Source of the DNA: Planctomycetota bacterium | GTDB lineage: Bacteria; Planctomycetota; Phycisphaerae; Phycisphaerales; UBA1924 | Assembly (NCBI GenBank): GCA_018242625.1 | Contig: JAFEBO010000009.1 | Coordinates: 1-64,000 of the forward strand | Direction: 5' to 3' | Length of the DNA stretch: 64,000 nucleotides | In this document: positions 10,301 through 18,298 of the stretch, piece after piece | How the letters are laid out: every line of letters begins with the position of its first letter | Numbering within the stretch: position 1 is the first letter of the stretch | Notes under the pieces: generated by a model | Told to the model about the DNA's origin: nothing | The model's input: only the letters and a program-made list of their open reading frames with translations | The model's database searches: none | Position numbers and translations under genes: made by a program

Positions 10301-11754
10301 ACCCCCACCGACTTCCAGAAATCGCGCGGCCCTTCGATCGACCGGCCCAGCTGACTCTGCCCGTAAATGGCAAAGCCGAGCACCGCGACCGCCGCGGCAA
10401 CGGCCGAGCCGAGCAAAGCCAGGCGGCGCCGATTCTGCTCCTGACGCACGTTGGTTGCGCGCGTCACCAGACCCTTTTCGCGGAAGGCCTTCGAAAGGAA
10501 AACATCGCGGAGGAAGAAGCTCCGCTCCTTCTCCCAGATTTTTCCGCCGGGCAGGCTGTCGAGCGTGAGACCGAGTGCTTTGGCCAGGTCCTGATCGAGA
10601 GCTTCGCCCTCGCGCATCGAGCTTGTGAAGTAGATGCCTCGGAGGAAGAGCGGCTTCGGGCTCCACTCACCCCCCGCGAAGATCGTTTCGAGATAGCGTC
10701 GCAGGCGCGGCACGACCTTTTCGAGATTCTCGGGCAGGGCGTACAGCTCATCGACTTCGTCGATGCGCTTGCCGGTGCCCTGGGCGTACTTCGTGGTATC
10801 GGCGACGAGCGCAAGGCGCCGGGCGAGCAGTCGCTGCTTGACCTGCCTCATGTGCTCCTCGACGAGTTCGATGCGCAGCGGCGCATCGAGATTGTCGGGG
10901 TTGCTCCAGCCGAGCAACTGGTGTTGCAGGTTGGGGTCGTGGATGTTGTCGAAGAACTCGCGGAAACCCGCGATCAGATCGCACTTGGTGATGATGACAA
11001 AGACCGGGAAGCGGACATCGAGCGTCCGCTGAATCGTGTCCAGCTGCTGCGCGATCCGGCCGGCCTTGCTCTCGATTTCCTCGGCCTTGTCCCGGATCAG
11101 GCTGTCGGCGCCGATCACCAGGAACATGCCGTTCACCGGCTCGTTGGGCCTGCTCCGCTTGAGCAGCCGCAAAAACTCCGCCCATTCCCCTCCGTCGCCG
11201 CCGTCCGCCGTGCCCGCCGCTTCCATGAACATGCGCCCGGCCGTGTCGAGCACGACGGCGTGGTTTGTGAACCACCAGTGCATGTTCAAGGTACCGCCGG
11301 CACCCTGCAGGTAGTCCTGCAGGCCGGGAGGGAATCCCACGTTGCAGTGACGAAGCGCTTCGGTCTTGCCGGAACCCGCGGGCCCGACAAGCAGATACCA
11401 GGGCAGGCTGTACAGGTCCTTGCCCGCGGCGCGGAACTTTTCCACTCCGTCGTCAAACTTGCGGCGCAGATCGTCCAGCCGTGCCCGCTGGGCGGGATCG
11501 GCGATCACCGGAGCCATCCCGGCGGCGTTCTTGATTAGATCAGCAAAGGGCGCTCCCTTTGCCTTGTCCCGCACCTGGATGAACCACTGAAAGACGCCGA
11601 TCAGCAGCGCAACGACCACCGCGCCGGCACCGAGCACCGCGAGGAATGTTCCGTCGCGCGGGATCAGCTTCAGAAGCGCGGAGTAATCTCCGGCCGCGAA
11701 AAGCCTCGTCGCGCCGACGCCGCTCACGCACATCCCAAGAAGCAGCGAGTTCAC
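7306..11754 (-). CDS. TssM/IcmF-like inner-membrane ATPase-fold protein
   Basis: 1482 residues. IcmF/TssM proteins span the inner membrane and anchor the T6SS membrane complex. The N-terminal hydrophobic segments lie near residues 36-58. A cytoplasmic NTPase domain follows with Walker A GPAGSGKT (124-131), DTAG (170-173) and the base-recognition-like TKCD (256-259). A further transmembrane helix is near 435-457. A ~1000-residue, Ala/Glu-rich periplasmic region follows and ends in a beta-rich tail. The start overlaps the TssL-like stop by 4 bp (11751-11754), so the two are translationally coupled. It is longer than proteobacterial TssM (about 1100-1300). The family call is strong; participation in a true contractile T6SS is not shown, because no tube or sheath genes are in the window. 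Confidence 0.85.
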   Translation of the reverse strand: MNSLLLGMCVSGVGATRLFAAGDYSALLKLIPRDGTFLAVLGAGAVVVALLIGVFQWFIQVRDKAKGAPFADLIKNAAGMAPVIADPAQRARLDDLRRKFDDGVEKFRAAGKDLYSLPWYLLVGPAGSGKTEALRHCNVGFPPGLQDYLQGAGGTLNMHWWFTNHAVVLDTAGRMFMEAAGTADGGDGGEWAEFLRLLKRSRPNEPVNGMFLVIGADSLIRDKAEEIESKAGRIAQQLDTIQRTLDVRFPVFVIITKCDLIAGFREFFDNIHDPNLQHQLLGWSNPDNLDAPLRIELVEEHMRQVKQRLLARRLALVADTTKYAQGTGKRIDEVDELYALPENLEKVVPRLRRYLETIFAGGEWSPKPLFLRGIYFTSSMREGEALDQDLAKALGLTLDSLPGGKIWEKERSFFLRDVFLSKAFREKGLVTRATNVRQEQNRRRLALLGSAVAAAVAVLGFAIYGQSQLGRSIEGPRDFWKSVGVAMGVLQAEKPEGDTQAAPTGTALTRGDTAIVRYEAPNWVYLGDRSDIGLPDSVAPRAKLPELATQRASEPVKVPVVFSPAAVVVGAGGGFKQEQQQASAAVLEKSVLIPLVEGARQRLREDKAWDSRATAALAELLRLETLKLNLAPAGGPRANLIDLKALFSYVLGGKPAPEDLSKWQDAVESTYGLGAAPSSGKLPWPPASLKVGDVASVRSIGEGLQRFAGAWGERARGDEFAMGKLSLVAESLAQFRSEEAKLMSLRGMPDADANPTPLVQTNAELESFSSQARSRIDGMAAAAGKCDALLAELKLAPSELSGAIGRTKREALDQINGEYALLLSQLPTQGEGDSTEPPPIDDIRRQIAARRENAEKLVDGAAQKIDAALASVMPLAAPGPGGRESELAYRVHLDAYKRGAQDLFDRQSASGDADWYGLSDRFRRLDTTLERASADIDSIVRGLADAQARKLVGGAAKALARTGRAAGATEVLSGFLAKLPDTAEGVLKAVESIARVKGVRPYTKPTVPLTDLKGGEIPVPYSPAAAGIVLGGLTRAESELSSGGAVIDKDRLLAEVRARGKGLDEYARSYAGVWASGLVREMSLSESLKSWDSLGPAMTGGLDRAADSGPALRQLASAAVDAVEPLPASVKNLPEVKSAIEKLRASIEQLSDESAVRRRGDAMKNLAPLGALDWQTARAALLAPGAGQSKVESLAVLGCAKPHDVLGESIAVGVLRALRAKYEPSAREALDVLRASDKWPLSRTGDVAKPLDETALLRALAAAELLSAPPAGTVELTGEVQALFGDLRGRQVLTDAQRQRVEKVRTVAAALANGLDQKQPVIVSMVPVWSRRDAEALPPLSSLNIGSSGDAVEWFEQMDVVRDGEAAGPRIGLRGLDAARASELVKQLSITSPGPGVTFRFYRNIGDSAPAGEARIPGPWTAAVVALFPGAHAAAPGGNAWVVPLPVLEPASKQTFHLWMNVTFSSAMPPAGDWPGATSWPK

Positions 11755-12449
11755 TTGCCACCTCCCGTACCGGCGGAGGCGGAGTCCTTGATCTGCTGCA
11801 GCGTCGTTCGCAGTTCACCGGATGAGCGTGCGAACATCATGAAATAGGCCGCCACAACAACCGCGATCATGCCGACCGCCGCGATCGCCACGCTCGTCAG
11901 GCTGCGGACCGGGGGCAACGCGAGCTTTCGCACGTCCACATTCCTGTACGCCTCGGGGCAGACGCGTTCGGTCTGATCGATCTCCGCCAGCCCGCCCAGG
12001 CGCGGCAGCACCTCGGCGAGTTTTTTGGCCCCCGTCTCGCGGTTGCCGCCGTACGCGCCGGGAAGGCCGAGCCCCAGGATCTCGGCAAGAACCGCCAGTC
12101 GCTCGCTCGAGCCCGGCGTGTCGTCGGCGATCGCCCGCTCCAGGGCTTCTTCGAAAACTTTGACGGTCGATTCCACGCCACGCTCGGGCGCGAGAGGCTT
12201 CCAGACTCCCGCGAAGCCGGCCCGCATCGAGCGGACCATCGCATCAATAAAGACCAGCACCGAGGGCTCCACCGCCTCAAAGCCCCGCATCAGTTCCGGA
12301 TCCGCGGCGGCTTTGGCCCGCGCATCATTCACCGCGGAACGCAGTTCGGATCGCACGACCGAAAGGTCGATCGCGGCCCCCTTCCGGGCCAGCCTGTTCA
12401 GGCGGCAGACCTGCTGCAACACCGGCTCTACCAGTTCCAGGAGCGTCAT
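11751..12449 (-). CDS. TssL/DotU-like inner-membrane protein
   Basis: 232 residues with an all-helical cytoplasmic N-terminal domain that opens LLELVEPVLQQVCRL, as in the DotU/TssL fold. A single C-terminal transmembrane helix lies near residues 184-206 (VAIAAVGMIAVVVAAYFMM), followed by a short periplasmic tail. This C-tail-anchored layout is characteristic of TssL/DotU. In T6SS and T4bSS, TssL/DotU pairs with TssM/IcmF, the product of the next gene, which overlaps it by 4 bp. No peptidoglycan-binding extension is present. The upstream gene also overlaps by 4 bp (12446-12449). Family call from topology, the opening motif and neighbour; sequence identity to proteobacterial TssL appears low. 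Confidence 0.7.
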   Translation of the reverse strand: MTLLELVEPVLQQVCRLNRLARKGAAIDLSVVRSELRSAVNDARAKAAADPELMRGFEAVEPSVLVFIDAMVRSMRAGFAGVWKPLAPERGVESTVKVFEEALERAIADDTPGSSERLAVLAEILGLGLPGAYGGNRETGAKKLAEVLPRLGGLAEIDQTERVCPEAYRNVDVRKLALPPVRSLTSVAIAAVGMIAVVVAAYFMMFARSSGELRTTLQQIKDSASAGTGGGK

Positions 12450-13129
12450 GAACTTCCTCCGACCTCACGCTGCGACTGCGACAGGCTGTCCTTCTCCGCG
12501 CTCGCGAAGGTCCCTGCAAGGCTTTCCGCAAATTCCGCCACCGCCCGCAGGATTTCTGCTTCGATGTTCGCTTCGGCGGCTCCCGAAGTCTCACCCATCA
12601 ACTCTTTGTATTTCCGCCACGAGGCGGCGTCCGTGTTGCCCAGCCGGGCCGCCCCGGTCCTGCCGTTTTCCGCCCCCGCAACAGCCTCGATCGTGTCGAC
12701 ACCGAATCTCATCACATGGCGGCTCGCGTATCGCTCCGCGGCCTGCGCGATGGCGGCGATCAGGGCCGCGGTCATCCGCCGGGTCGACGCCAGAGCCCGG
12801 TCGGTTTCAACAAGCGCCTTCTCGCGGCGTTCCTGATCACCCTCGGAAAGCACACGCGCCAGGGCCTGACCGAAGGCTCCTTCGCGGGTAAGGCCCGAAT
12901 CCGGCGCGATCTTCTTGCTCCACGCGTTCCAGACGAGCTGATCGAGCTGCGTGAGTGTCTCGGCCATTTCGGCGGCCGCGAAGAGGTCGAGCTTGGCCCG
13001 GTCGAGCTGTCCCGCGGCCTCGTCCAGCGCCGCGAGCTGTTCGGGCGAAGCCCCTTCGCGGGCACGAAGGAGGGCGGCCTCCGCCTGGAGGAGCCTGGTG
13101 TGCCATGCTGTTGCTGTCCGGTTCGCCAA
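12446..13129 (-). CDS. Helical protein of unknown function in the T6SS-like operon
   Basis: 227 residues from a TTG start at 13129. It is Ala/Glu-rich and predicted almost entirely alpha-helical, with no signal peptide or transmembrane segment. I do not recognise the family. The TTG was chosen because AAGGA lies about 8 bp upstream and the sequence starts ANRTATAWHT. The in-frame extension to 13270 reads like non-coding DNA. The stop overlaps the TssL-like start by 4 bp, so it is the first gene of the downstream operon and probably a cytoplasmic component or regulator of the membrane complex. That role is inferred from position only. Confidence 0.65.
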   Translation of the reverse strand: MANRTATAWHTRLLQAEAALLRAREGASPEQLAALDEAAGQLDRAKLDLFAAAEMAETLTQLDQLVWNAWSKKIAPDSGLTREGAFGQALARVLSEGDQERREKALVETDRALASTRRMTAALIAAIAQAAERYASRHVMRFGVDTIEAVAGAENGRTGAARLGNTDAASWRKYKELMGETSGAAEANIEAEILRAVAEFAESLAGTFASAEKDSLSQSQREVGGSS

Positions 13130-13467
13130 GTCTTTTCCTTCCCCACTCCCTCTGCCGTTCGTTTGCCGCCCCACAAGGCCAATAACAAACCCGCCGAGCA
13201 TACCGGCCCGGCTCCACCCATGACGCCGCCCCCGCCCCGGAAGCGGATCGAAGGCTCGTCCTTCGTCCATACGTCGGCCCGCGGTCCGTGCAGGCGTTAC
13301 AGACGGTGCGGCCCGCGCGATTCTTGCGCGAATCGTGGGTCAAAGCTGGTTCTGGGCAAACCGTATTCGATGGTTTTCCTGAGGGCCATTTCCGGCCTTC
13401 GAGGCATTTGAGGTTGCGCGCACGGCCCGCCGTGCACATTGCCCCGCGAGGGGCGGGGAGCTCGGAG
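13130..13467. other. Divergent intergenic region
   Basis: About 340 bases between the first gene of the TssL-TssM operon (minus) and a small lipoprotein gene (plus). It must hold promoters for both directions, but I see no convincing sigma-70 hexamers, operator or riboswitch. The only clear sites are the ribosome-binding sequences at each end. Confidence 0.4.
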
Positions 13468-13791
13468 ATGCAGACGGTTCAACGCCGTCCTTTTTCTTTT
13501 TTGGGCACGCCGCTTCTGGGAGTGATCCTCCTGGGAGGTGCGGCGGTCCTGGGGGGCTGTTCCTCGGCTCGCACGGTCCAGGCGACCGGCCCTGCCTCCG
13601 GGCTTGCCGCCGGCGATGCCTTCGCTGGAGTCGTCACGCCGCGGGGCACGATGGCGATGGCCGCGGGTGATCAGCTGGGAATGGCCGCGTACGCACAGGA
13701 TTACCAGCTCGCACAGAGCAACAAGGCCGAATCGACGCGGTACGCCCGGCGCCCGGGCCTCAAGCCGGCCGTGGCCCTCGCGGACGAGTAG
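13468..13791 (+). CDS. Small secreted lipoprotein
   Basis: 107 residues from ATG at 13468, preceded by GGGGAGCTCGGAG as ribosome-binding site. Upstream in-frame Met codons read through non-coding sequence and were rejected. It has a signal peptide with a hydrophobic core (LLGVILLGGAAVLGG) and a lipobox LGGC, with lipidated Cys near residue 29. The rest is a short Ala/Gly/Gln-rich chain without a recognised domain. It is the only plus-strand gene between 1 and 21.9 kb. It stops 5 bp before the convergent end of the pseudokinase-FGE gene, so it splits the T6SS-like cluster into two transcription units. T6SS membrane complexes contain a lipoprotein (TssJ). This protein seems too short and simple for that, but an envelope role in the cluster is possible. 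Confidence 0.7.
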   Translation: MQTVQRRPFSFLGTPLLGVILLGGAAVLGGCSSARTVQATGPASGLAAGDAFAGVVTPRGTMAMAAGDQLGMAAYAQDYQLAQSNKAESTRYARRPGLKPAVALADE

Positions 13792-13796
13792 AAGCC

Positions 13797-16700
13797 TTAT
13801 TTATGGTCAGCGGCAGGGCCCAGGAACACCGCCTGTTCCAGAGCCCGCGCGGTCAGGACCGCGGGGGGCTCTTTCGGCCTGCCGTTGCCGCCTTCGGAAA
13901 ATGCCAGGCGGAAACCGACATCGGAGTATCCCTTGCGGGCTTCGCGGATACTGGGGTTTGCGTACGGCTCATCGACTTCGTAGGGCTTGCTGTCGCGCAA
14001 GGTGATTGCGGAAAGAGCCGATCCGCCAATCACCCGCCACTTCAGTTCCGGGTTGTCGATCGCCGCCGTCACGGCTTCAACGTTGGGTTCGAGCGAGGCG
14101 ATCGCGTCGGGATTGCCCTCGAGCACTATCTCGGAGACGTTGCCTACGAGGTGGGACCACCCCTGACTATCCCGCAGAACGGGGGCGAACCAGAGATAGC
14201 CGTCGTTGTAGGTGAGAGCCGAATCATCGGCCGCGTTGACGTAGAGCAACTTTCCGTCGGGCTGCTTTTCTGCGGGCTTGAGACCGCGGGGCCAGAAAAT
14301 GCCCGCGTGCGGCCATTCCTTGGTGGGGATGTCGAGATCCTTGACGTAGTCGAATTGCATCGTCCAGTTCTTGTCTCGCCGGTTGGACTTGTCGGAGACC
14401 TTTTCCAGGCCTCCCGCATCATCAACCGCGGCTCTCCACTCCTCCACCGTGGGAAGCCGGGCGCCCATCAATCGTGACAAAAGGAGTGCGGCGTCCGGAG
14501 AGATCCAGTCCATTGGGCTGTCGTAGGCGGGGGGCGCAATCGTTCCCAGGGCTGGCGCGTAGTAAGGCTTGTCGTGGAGGTCTTCCAGCACCTGCATCCA
14601 GCCGGAAGACTGATTGCGGGAAGAAATATTCATCAGAACAAGCTTGCGCCGTGAATCCCACGTCCACGTGGCGGGCCCGTACCGCGGATCGGGGCCATCG
14701 TCCCACCAGCGCAGTGTGAGACGGAGCTGTTCCCAGAGTGAGGAAGAGCGATAGACCTCGACCGCTCCCATGACCATCCCCACAGAGACCTCGTGGGTGC
14801 TCACGTAGGTCGCGATCGGGCCGCCCGAGCCCATGATTTTGACGGGGCGGAACTCGAGTTTCACCGGGGGCTGGCCCGGGGCCATGCGGCCCGGCGGAAG
14901 ATCGAGCGAGTAGATGTACCGATCGCCCTCCCGCGAGGCTTTCCACACTTGTTTCTTGTCGAGCACAATCGATGCAGGCCCGTTCTTCAGCGGGTCAAAG
15001 GCCGGCCGCGCTTCTCGCTCGGCAATGCCCGATAGAGCTTTCTGCAGGTTCGAAACTGCGGAATTGCCTCCGAGCCCCAGCGACGCTGAGCCTTCCTGAA
15101 GCCGGCGGAGCAGATCCGATGCGAACCGCGTCTGGGCGGAGAGCGCGGCCGCATCGGAGCCCGCGCCCACCCCTCTCTGAGTCTCCTTGGTCAGAAAATC
15201 CCGGGCCTGATTGCCGAGCTCCCAGACCAACGCGTTGTAGCGCGCGCTGGGCGCCAGGCCGTCGGCCTCGGAAGGCGTGACGCCGAAAAGACCCGCATCG
15301 GTCAGGCCCCGCTCGATGCCGGCTCGATCGGATCCGGGGCGCTGGTTCATGTAGGCGACCCACATGCGCGCTGCCCGGCGGCGGACGCTTTCTGTGACGG
15401 ACTCCCTTGCTTCCGGCGGTATGGCGATGTCGATGATCGCGGGCAATGTGCGGGAGATCGCCTGGGAAGCCTGCGTGAAAGACACGTTGTCCGAAGGCCA
15501 GCCCAGCTCGCCGAGTCGCGTCCAGGCGGCAAGAGCAACAGGCGCGGGCGATCCGGGGGCCAGCCAGCGGGCGATCTGAGCGGCGTCCGCCGAGGCGCCG
15601 ATCGCGCGGATTTCCCTGATCGCTCCCCAACCGTCGGGAAGGACCGGACCCAACACGGCGATGTCGGGATCGGACTCGACCCGGCGGACGAGTTCGGCGA
15701 GATGGGAGTCTTTTTCGGCCCCCTGAAATTCCTGGCCGCGGAAGAGCAACTGCCCGGCCTGCGAAAGGTCCTTCAATGTCTGCGTGGAGCGCGAAAGCCA
15801 GAGCTGATACTGCGCGCCCGCGCCGGCGATGTCGGGCGTGCCGGTCGAGAGCGCTCGAGCGAAAATCGCGTCGCGTGCCTGCGAGACCGCGATCTTCCAG
15901 GATTCGGCGTTTCCGCCCTGTATTGGGCACGGAACCTTTTCGGGAAGCTGCAGATCCAGCGCGTGCAGCGTTTCGCGAACGCCGCGCAACTTTCCGAACG
16001 CTTCACGCTTGGTCGATGCCGATCTCGCCGCAGAGAGCGCCTGCTCCCAGGCTCCGGTCAGCGCCTTGCTGGAGAACTGCCCTGGGTCCTGGCGCGCGAT
16101 CGCCTCGCCGAGCGTGAGCATCGCGGTCGTGAACGCATCCGCAGAATCTCGCTCGAGCGAATCGATCTCCTGATCGAGTTTGCGGCTGAGGTCTTCCGCG
16201 GCGGTCCGGTTGCGGTTGCTCCAGGCGGTCCCCTTGAGCGTCTGCACGTCTTTGCCGATCTGCGCAAGCCGCTGGTCGAACTCGGCCGGGAGCAGCGTGA
16301 GTTCGCGACCCGTCTTTTCCAGCCCCTGCAGCCGCTCGCCGAAAGGCTTGAGCGTTTCGGTCGTCTTTGCCGCCTTTTCGAGCACCGGCACGCGCGGATC
16401 GGGGGCGTCCACAGCCGCGAAGTCGGGCCTGGCGGCTTCTTCGCGCCAGGCCACGAGCTGCGCGAGCCCCGCTTGGCCGGAAGCAATTTCTTTCAGGCGC
16501 GCCGACTCACGGAAACCGGCGCGATCCCAGCCGGCGATCTCGCCTTTCTCAAAGGCCATCGCGGCGCTTGCCGCCCCGTCCACACGCTCGAGCGAAGTGC
16601 GGAGAGCCTGCAGCGCGGGCTCACCCGCAGCCGCGGCGGCAAGAGCCTTGTCCGTCTCAGCCCGGGCGATCAGGTCGAGCTTGGAAAGCACCGGATCGCC

Positions 16701-18242
16701 GCTGGCCTTTTCGGATTCCACGATCTTGGTGATCGCGTCCCAGATTCCATCGATTCGAGCGGCGTTTTCGATGGCGCTCTGAGCGGCAAGCACCGCGGGC
16801 ACGATGTCACCCGAGCGTTCGACCGGGGGCGCCTCGGTATTGGCTTCCTTGACAATGACAACCGGGAGCGCCGCCGTGACACCTCCCGCGGCGTTCAAAA
16901 GCGGAGGCGTCGCCTTGCCCCACCCGCGAGATTCCCAGGCACCGGCGATTTCCCGCAGGCGGGCCAGTTCGGTCCAGCCCAGCAGCTGATCCCGGGCTTT
17001 GTCGATCCGAGAGAGCGATGCATCACCGGCGATGATTTTCTCGCCCTGGATGGCGTCCCCGGGGTTATCTCGGAGGTCCAGAAGGCTCGCGCCCGAACCC
17101 GCGCCCGCAACCTCGCGCGGATCTCGAACCGCTGGGTCGTTGAGCAGGTTGGAGAGCTCGCGGATTGTGCTGGTCGGGGGCGCGCCGGCCGCCAGAGCGG
17201 AGATCTGCCCGCGTGCGGCGTGCAGATCCCCGAACCAGAGCCGCCAGCGTTCGACAAAGGCCTGCCACTTGGCGAGACGCGCCCGTTCTTCGAGTTGATC
17301 GGCGCTCAGAACCACCGCCTCGCGGACCGGAGTGCGGAGCATCAGGTAGCCGGCGCCGGCCACCAGCACGACGGCAACGATTCCCCCGGCGAACATCGCC
17401 TGCCTCTTGGGGAACGGCTTATGGGGCCGGTGTTCCAGAACCTGCTGGCGGATCTGGGCCAGGGTCGGGACGGCGCCCGCATCGGCGACTGCTGTGCCCG
17501 CCGCCATCAGCCGGTTTGCGAGGTCGAACCACCAGCGCCCGTCTCCCACTGTTTCCCAGCCATCGTTCCATGTGGCCGACCAGCCGCTGACCGCCTTGAG
17601 CGGCGGCCGCTTATGGAGCACCATCTCATAAATGAGGCGCCCGACAGCCCGGAGGTCGGCCACGTGCGCGTCGGTCCCAAGCCGCTCGCGGGATTCGAGT
17701 TCCGTAAGCACGACCGCCGACCCGTCGGCCAGTCGGGCGTCTCCCGGGCCGGCGGCGAGCATCACGGTGGAACTGGAGAGGTTTCCCCATTGGCGCGCCG
17801 AGTTCCGCTCCAGTTCGATCAGGCCGTCGAGCACGCCGAGCACGATGCCCCGCAGTTCCACGGAGGTGAGCACGTACTGCGCGAGGACAAGGCGTTCAAC
17901 GGTCCAGGCGAGCGAAGGACGGACGACAAAGGCGCCGCGGCCGTCGTCCATCAGCCCAAAGTCGGCGATGATCGACCAGCGCTTGGCGCCGGCGCCCACG
18001 AGCTGAGCCTGATCGCGGGCGGCGCCCACAAGACGGCGCGCTTCTTCATCGAGGCCCGCCCGAGGCAGCCACGGCACAACGACGCTTGGTCCCACGGCGG
18101 TTGCCAGGAACCGGTCGCCGAATGGCTTGGCGGCCTTGAGCGAGGTCGATGAAATTGTGGCCGGGAGTGCGGCTTCCCACCGGGCGCAGAACCCGGTGCC
18201 GGCAACTTCTCGGCGAGCTTCGTAGGACCCGAACGAAGGCAT
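13797..18242 (-). CDS. Pseudokinase - transmembrane - helical - FGE/SUMF1-like giant protein
   Basis: 1481 residues. Residues ~1-270 resemble a Hanks-type kinase fold. The catalytic loop reads QWGNLSSSTVML in place of HRDLKPSN, the DFG position reads ADG, and no VAIK lysine is evident, so it is predicted to be catalytically dead. A transmembrane helix follows at about 281-302 (GGIVAVVLVAGAGYLML). Next comes a ~800-residue Ala/Glu-rich helical periplasmic region. The C-terminal ~320 residues carry formylglycine-generating-enzyme-like signatures: GARLPTVEEWRAA, LVGNVSEIV, GGSAL and DVGFRLAF. Proteobacterial T6SS loci often encode PpkA-type kinases and FGE-domain proteins. Here both ideas sit in one polypeptide beside TssL/TssM-like genes. 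A structural or sensory role in envelope assembly is inferred. Sulfatase maturation is unlikely, as no sulfatase gene is nearby. Confidence 0.7.
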   Translation of the reverse strand: MPSFGSYEARREVAGTGFCARWEAALPATISSTSLKAAKPFGDRFLATAVGPSVVVPWLPRAGLDEEARRLVGAARDQAQLVGAGAKRWSIIADFGLMDDGRGAFVVRPSLAWTVERLVLAQYVLTSVELRGIVLGVLDGLIELERNSARQWGNLSSSTVMLAAGPGDARLADGSAVVLTELESRERLGTDAHVADLRAVGRLIYEMVLHKRPPLKAVSGWSATWNDGWETVGDGRWWFDLANRLMAAGTAVADAGAVPTLAQIRQQVLEHRPHKPFPKRQAMFAGGIVAVVLVAGAGYLMLRTPVREAVVLSADQLEERARLAKWQAFVERWRLWFGDLHAARGQISALAAGAPPTSTIRELSNLLNDPAVRDPREVAGAGSGASLLDLRDNPGDAIQGEKIIAGDASLSRIDKARDQLLGWTELARLREIAGAWESRGWGKATPPLLNAAGGVTAALPVVIVKEANTEAPPVERSGDIVPAVLAAQSAIENAARIDGIWDAITKIVESEKASGDPVLSKLDLIARAETDKALAAAAAGEPALQALRTSLERVDGAASAAMAFEKGEIAGWDRAGFRESARLKEIASGQAGLAQLVAWREEAARPDFAAVDAPDPRVPVLEKAAKTTETLKPFGERLQGLEKTGRELTLLPAEFDQRLAQIGKDVQTLKGTAWSNRNRTAAEDLSRKLDQEIDSLERDSADAFTTAMLTLGEAIARQDPGQFSSKALTGAWEQALSAARSASTKREAFGKLRGVRETLHALDLQLPEKVPCPIQGGNAESWKIAVSQARDAIFARALSTGTPDIAGAGAQYQLWLSRSTQTLKDLSQAGQLLFRGQEFQGAEKDSHLAELVRRVESDPDIAVLGPVLPDGWGAIREIRAIGASADAAQIARWLAPGSPAPVALAAWTRLGELGWPSDNVSFTQASQAISRTLPAIIDIAIPPEARESVTESVRRRAARMWVAYMNQRPGSDRAGIERGLTDAGLFGVTPSEADGLAPSARYNALVWELGNQARDFLTKETQRGVGAGSDAAALSAQTRFASDLLRRLQEGSASLGLGGNSAVSNLQKALSGIAEREARPAFDPLKNGPASIVLDKKQVWKASREGDRYIYSLDLPPGRMAPGQPPVKLEFRPVKIMGSGGPIATYVSTHEVSVGMVMGAVEVYRSSSLWEQLRLTLRWWDDGPDPRYGPATWTWDSRRKLVLMNISSRNQSSGWMQVLEDLHDKPYYAPALGTIAPPAYDSPMDWISPDAALLLSRLMGARLPTVEEWRAAVDDAGGLEKVSDKSNRRDKNWTMQFDYVKDLDIPTKEWPHAGIFWPRGLKPAEKQPDGKLLYVNAADDSALTYNDGYLWFAPVLRDSQGWSHLVGNVSEIVLEGNPDAIASLEPNVEAVTAAIDNPELKWRVIGGSALSAITLRDSKPYEVDEPYANPSIREARKGYSDVGFRLAFSEGGNGRPKEPPAVLTARALEQAVFLGPAADHK

Positions 18243-18298
18243 GTGGGAATTGTCCGCGAATTCCCGCCGCCGTGCAAATCAATCGGCGCAATTCGCTG

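Noticed and set aside
13288-13467. Upstream extension of the small plus-strand lipoprotein
   Set aside because: It would bury the signal peptide 60 residues inside the chain; the ATG at 13468 has a ribosome-binding site and gives a proper lipoprotein signal.
15702-18152. 816-aa plus-strand open frame
   Set aside because: Antisense to the pseudokinase-FGE gene. Composition is Arg/Gly/His-rich without motifs, a GC-driven shadow.
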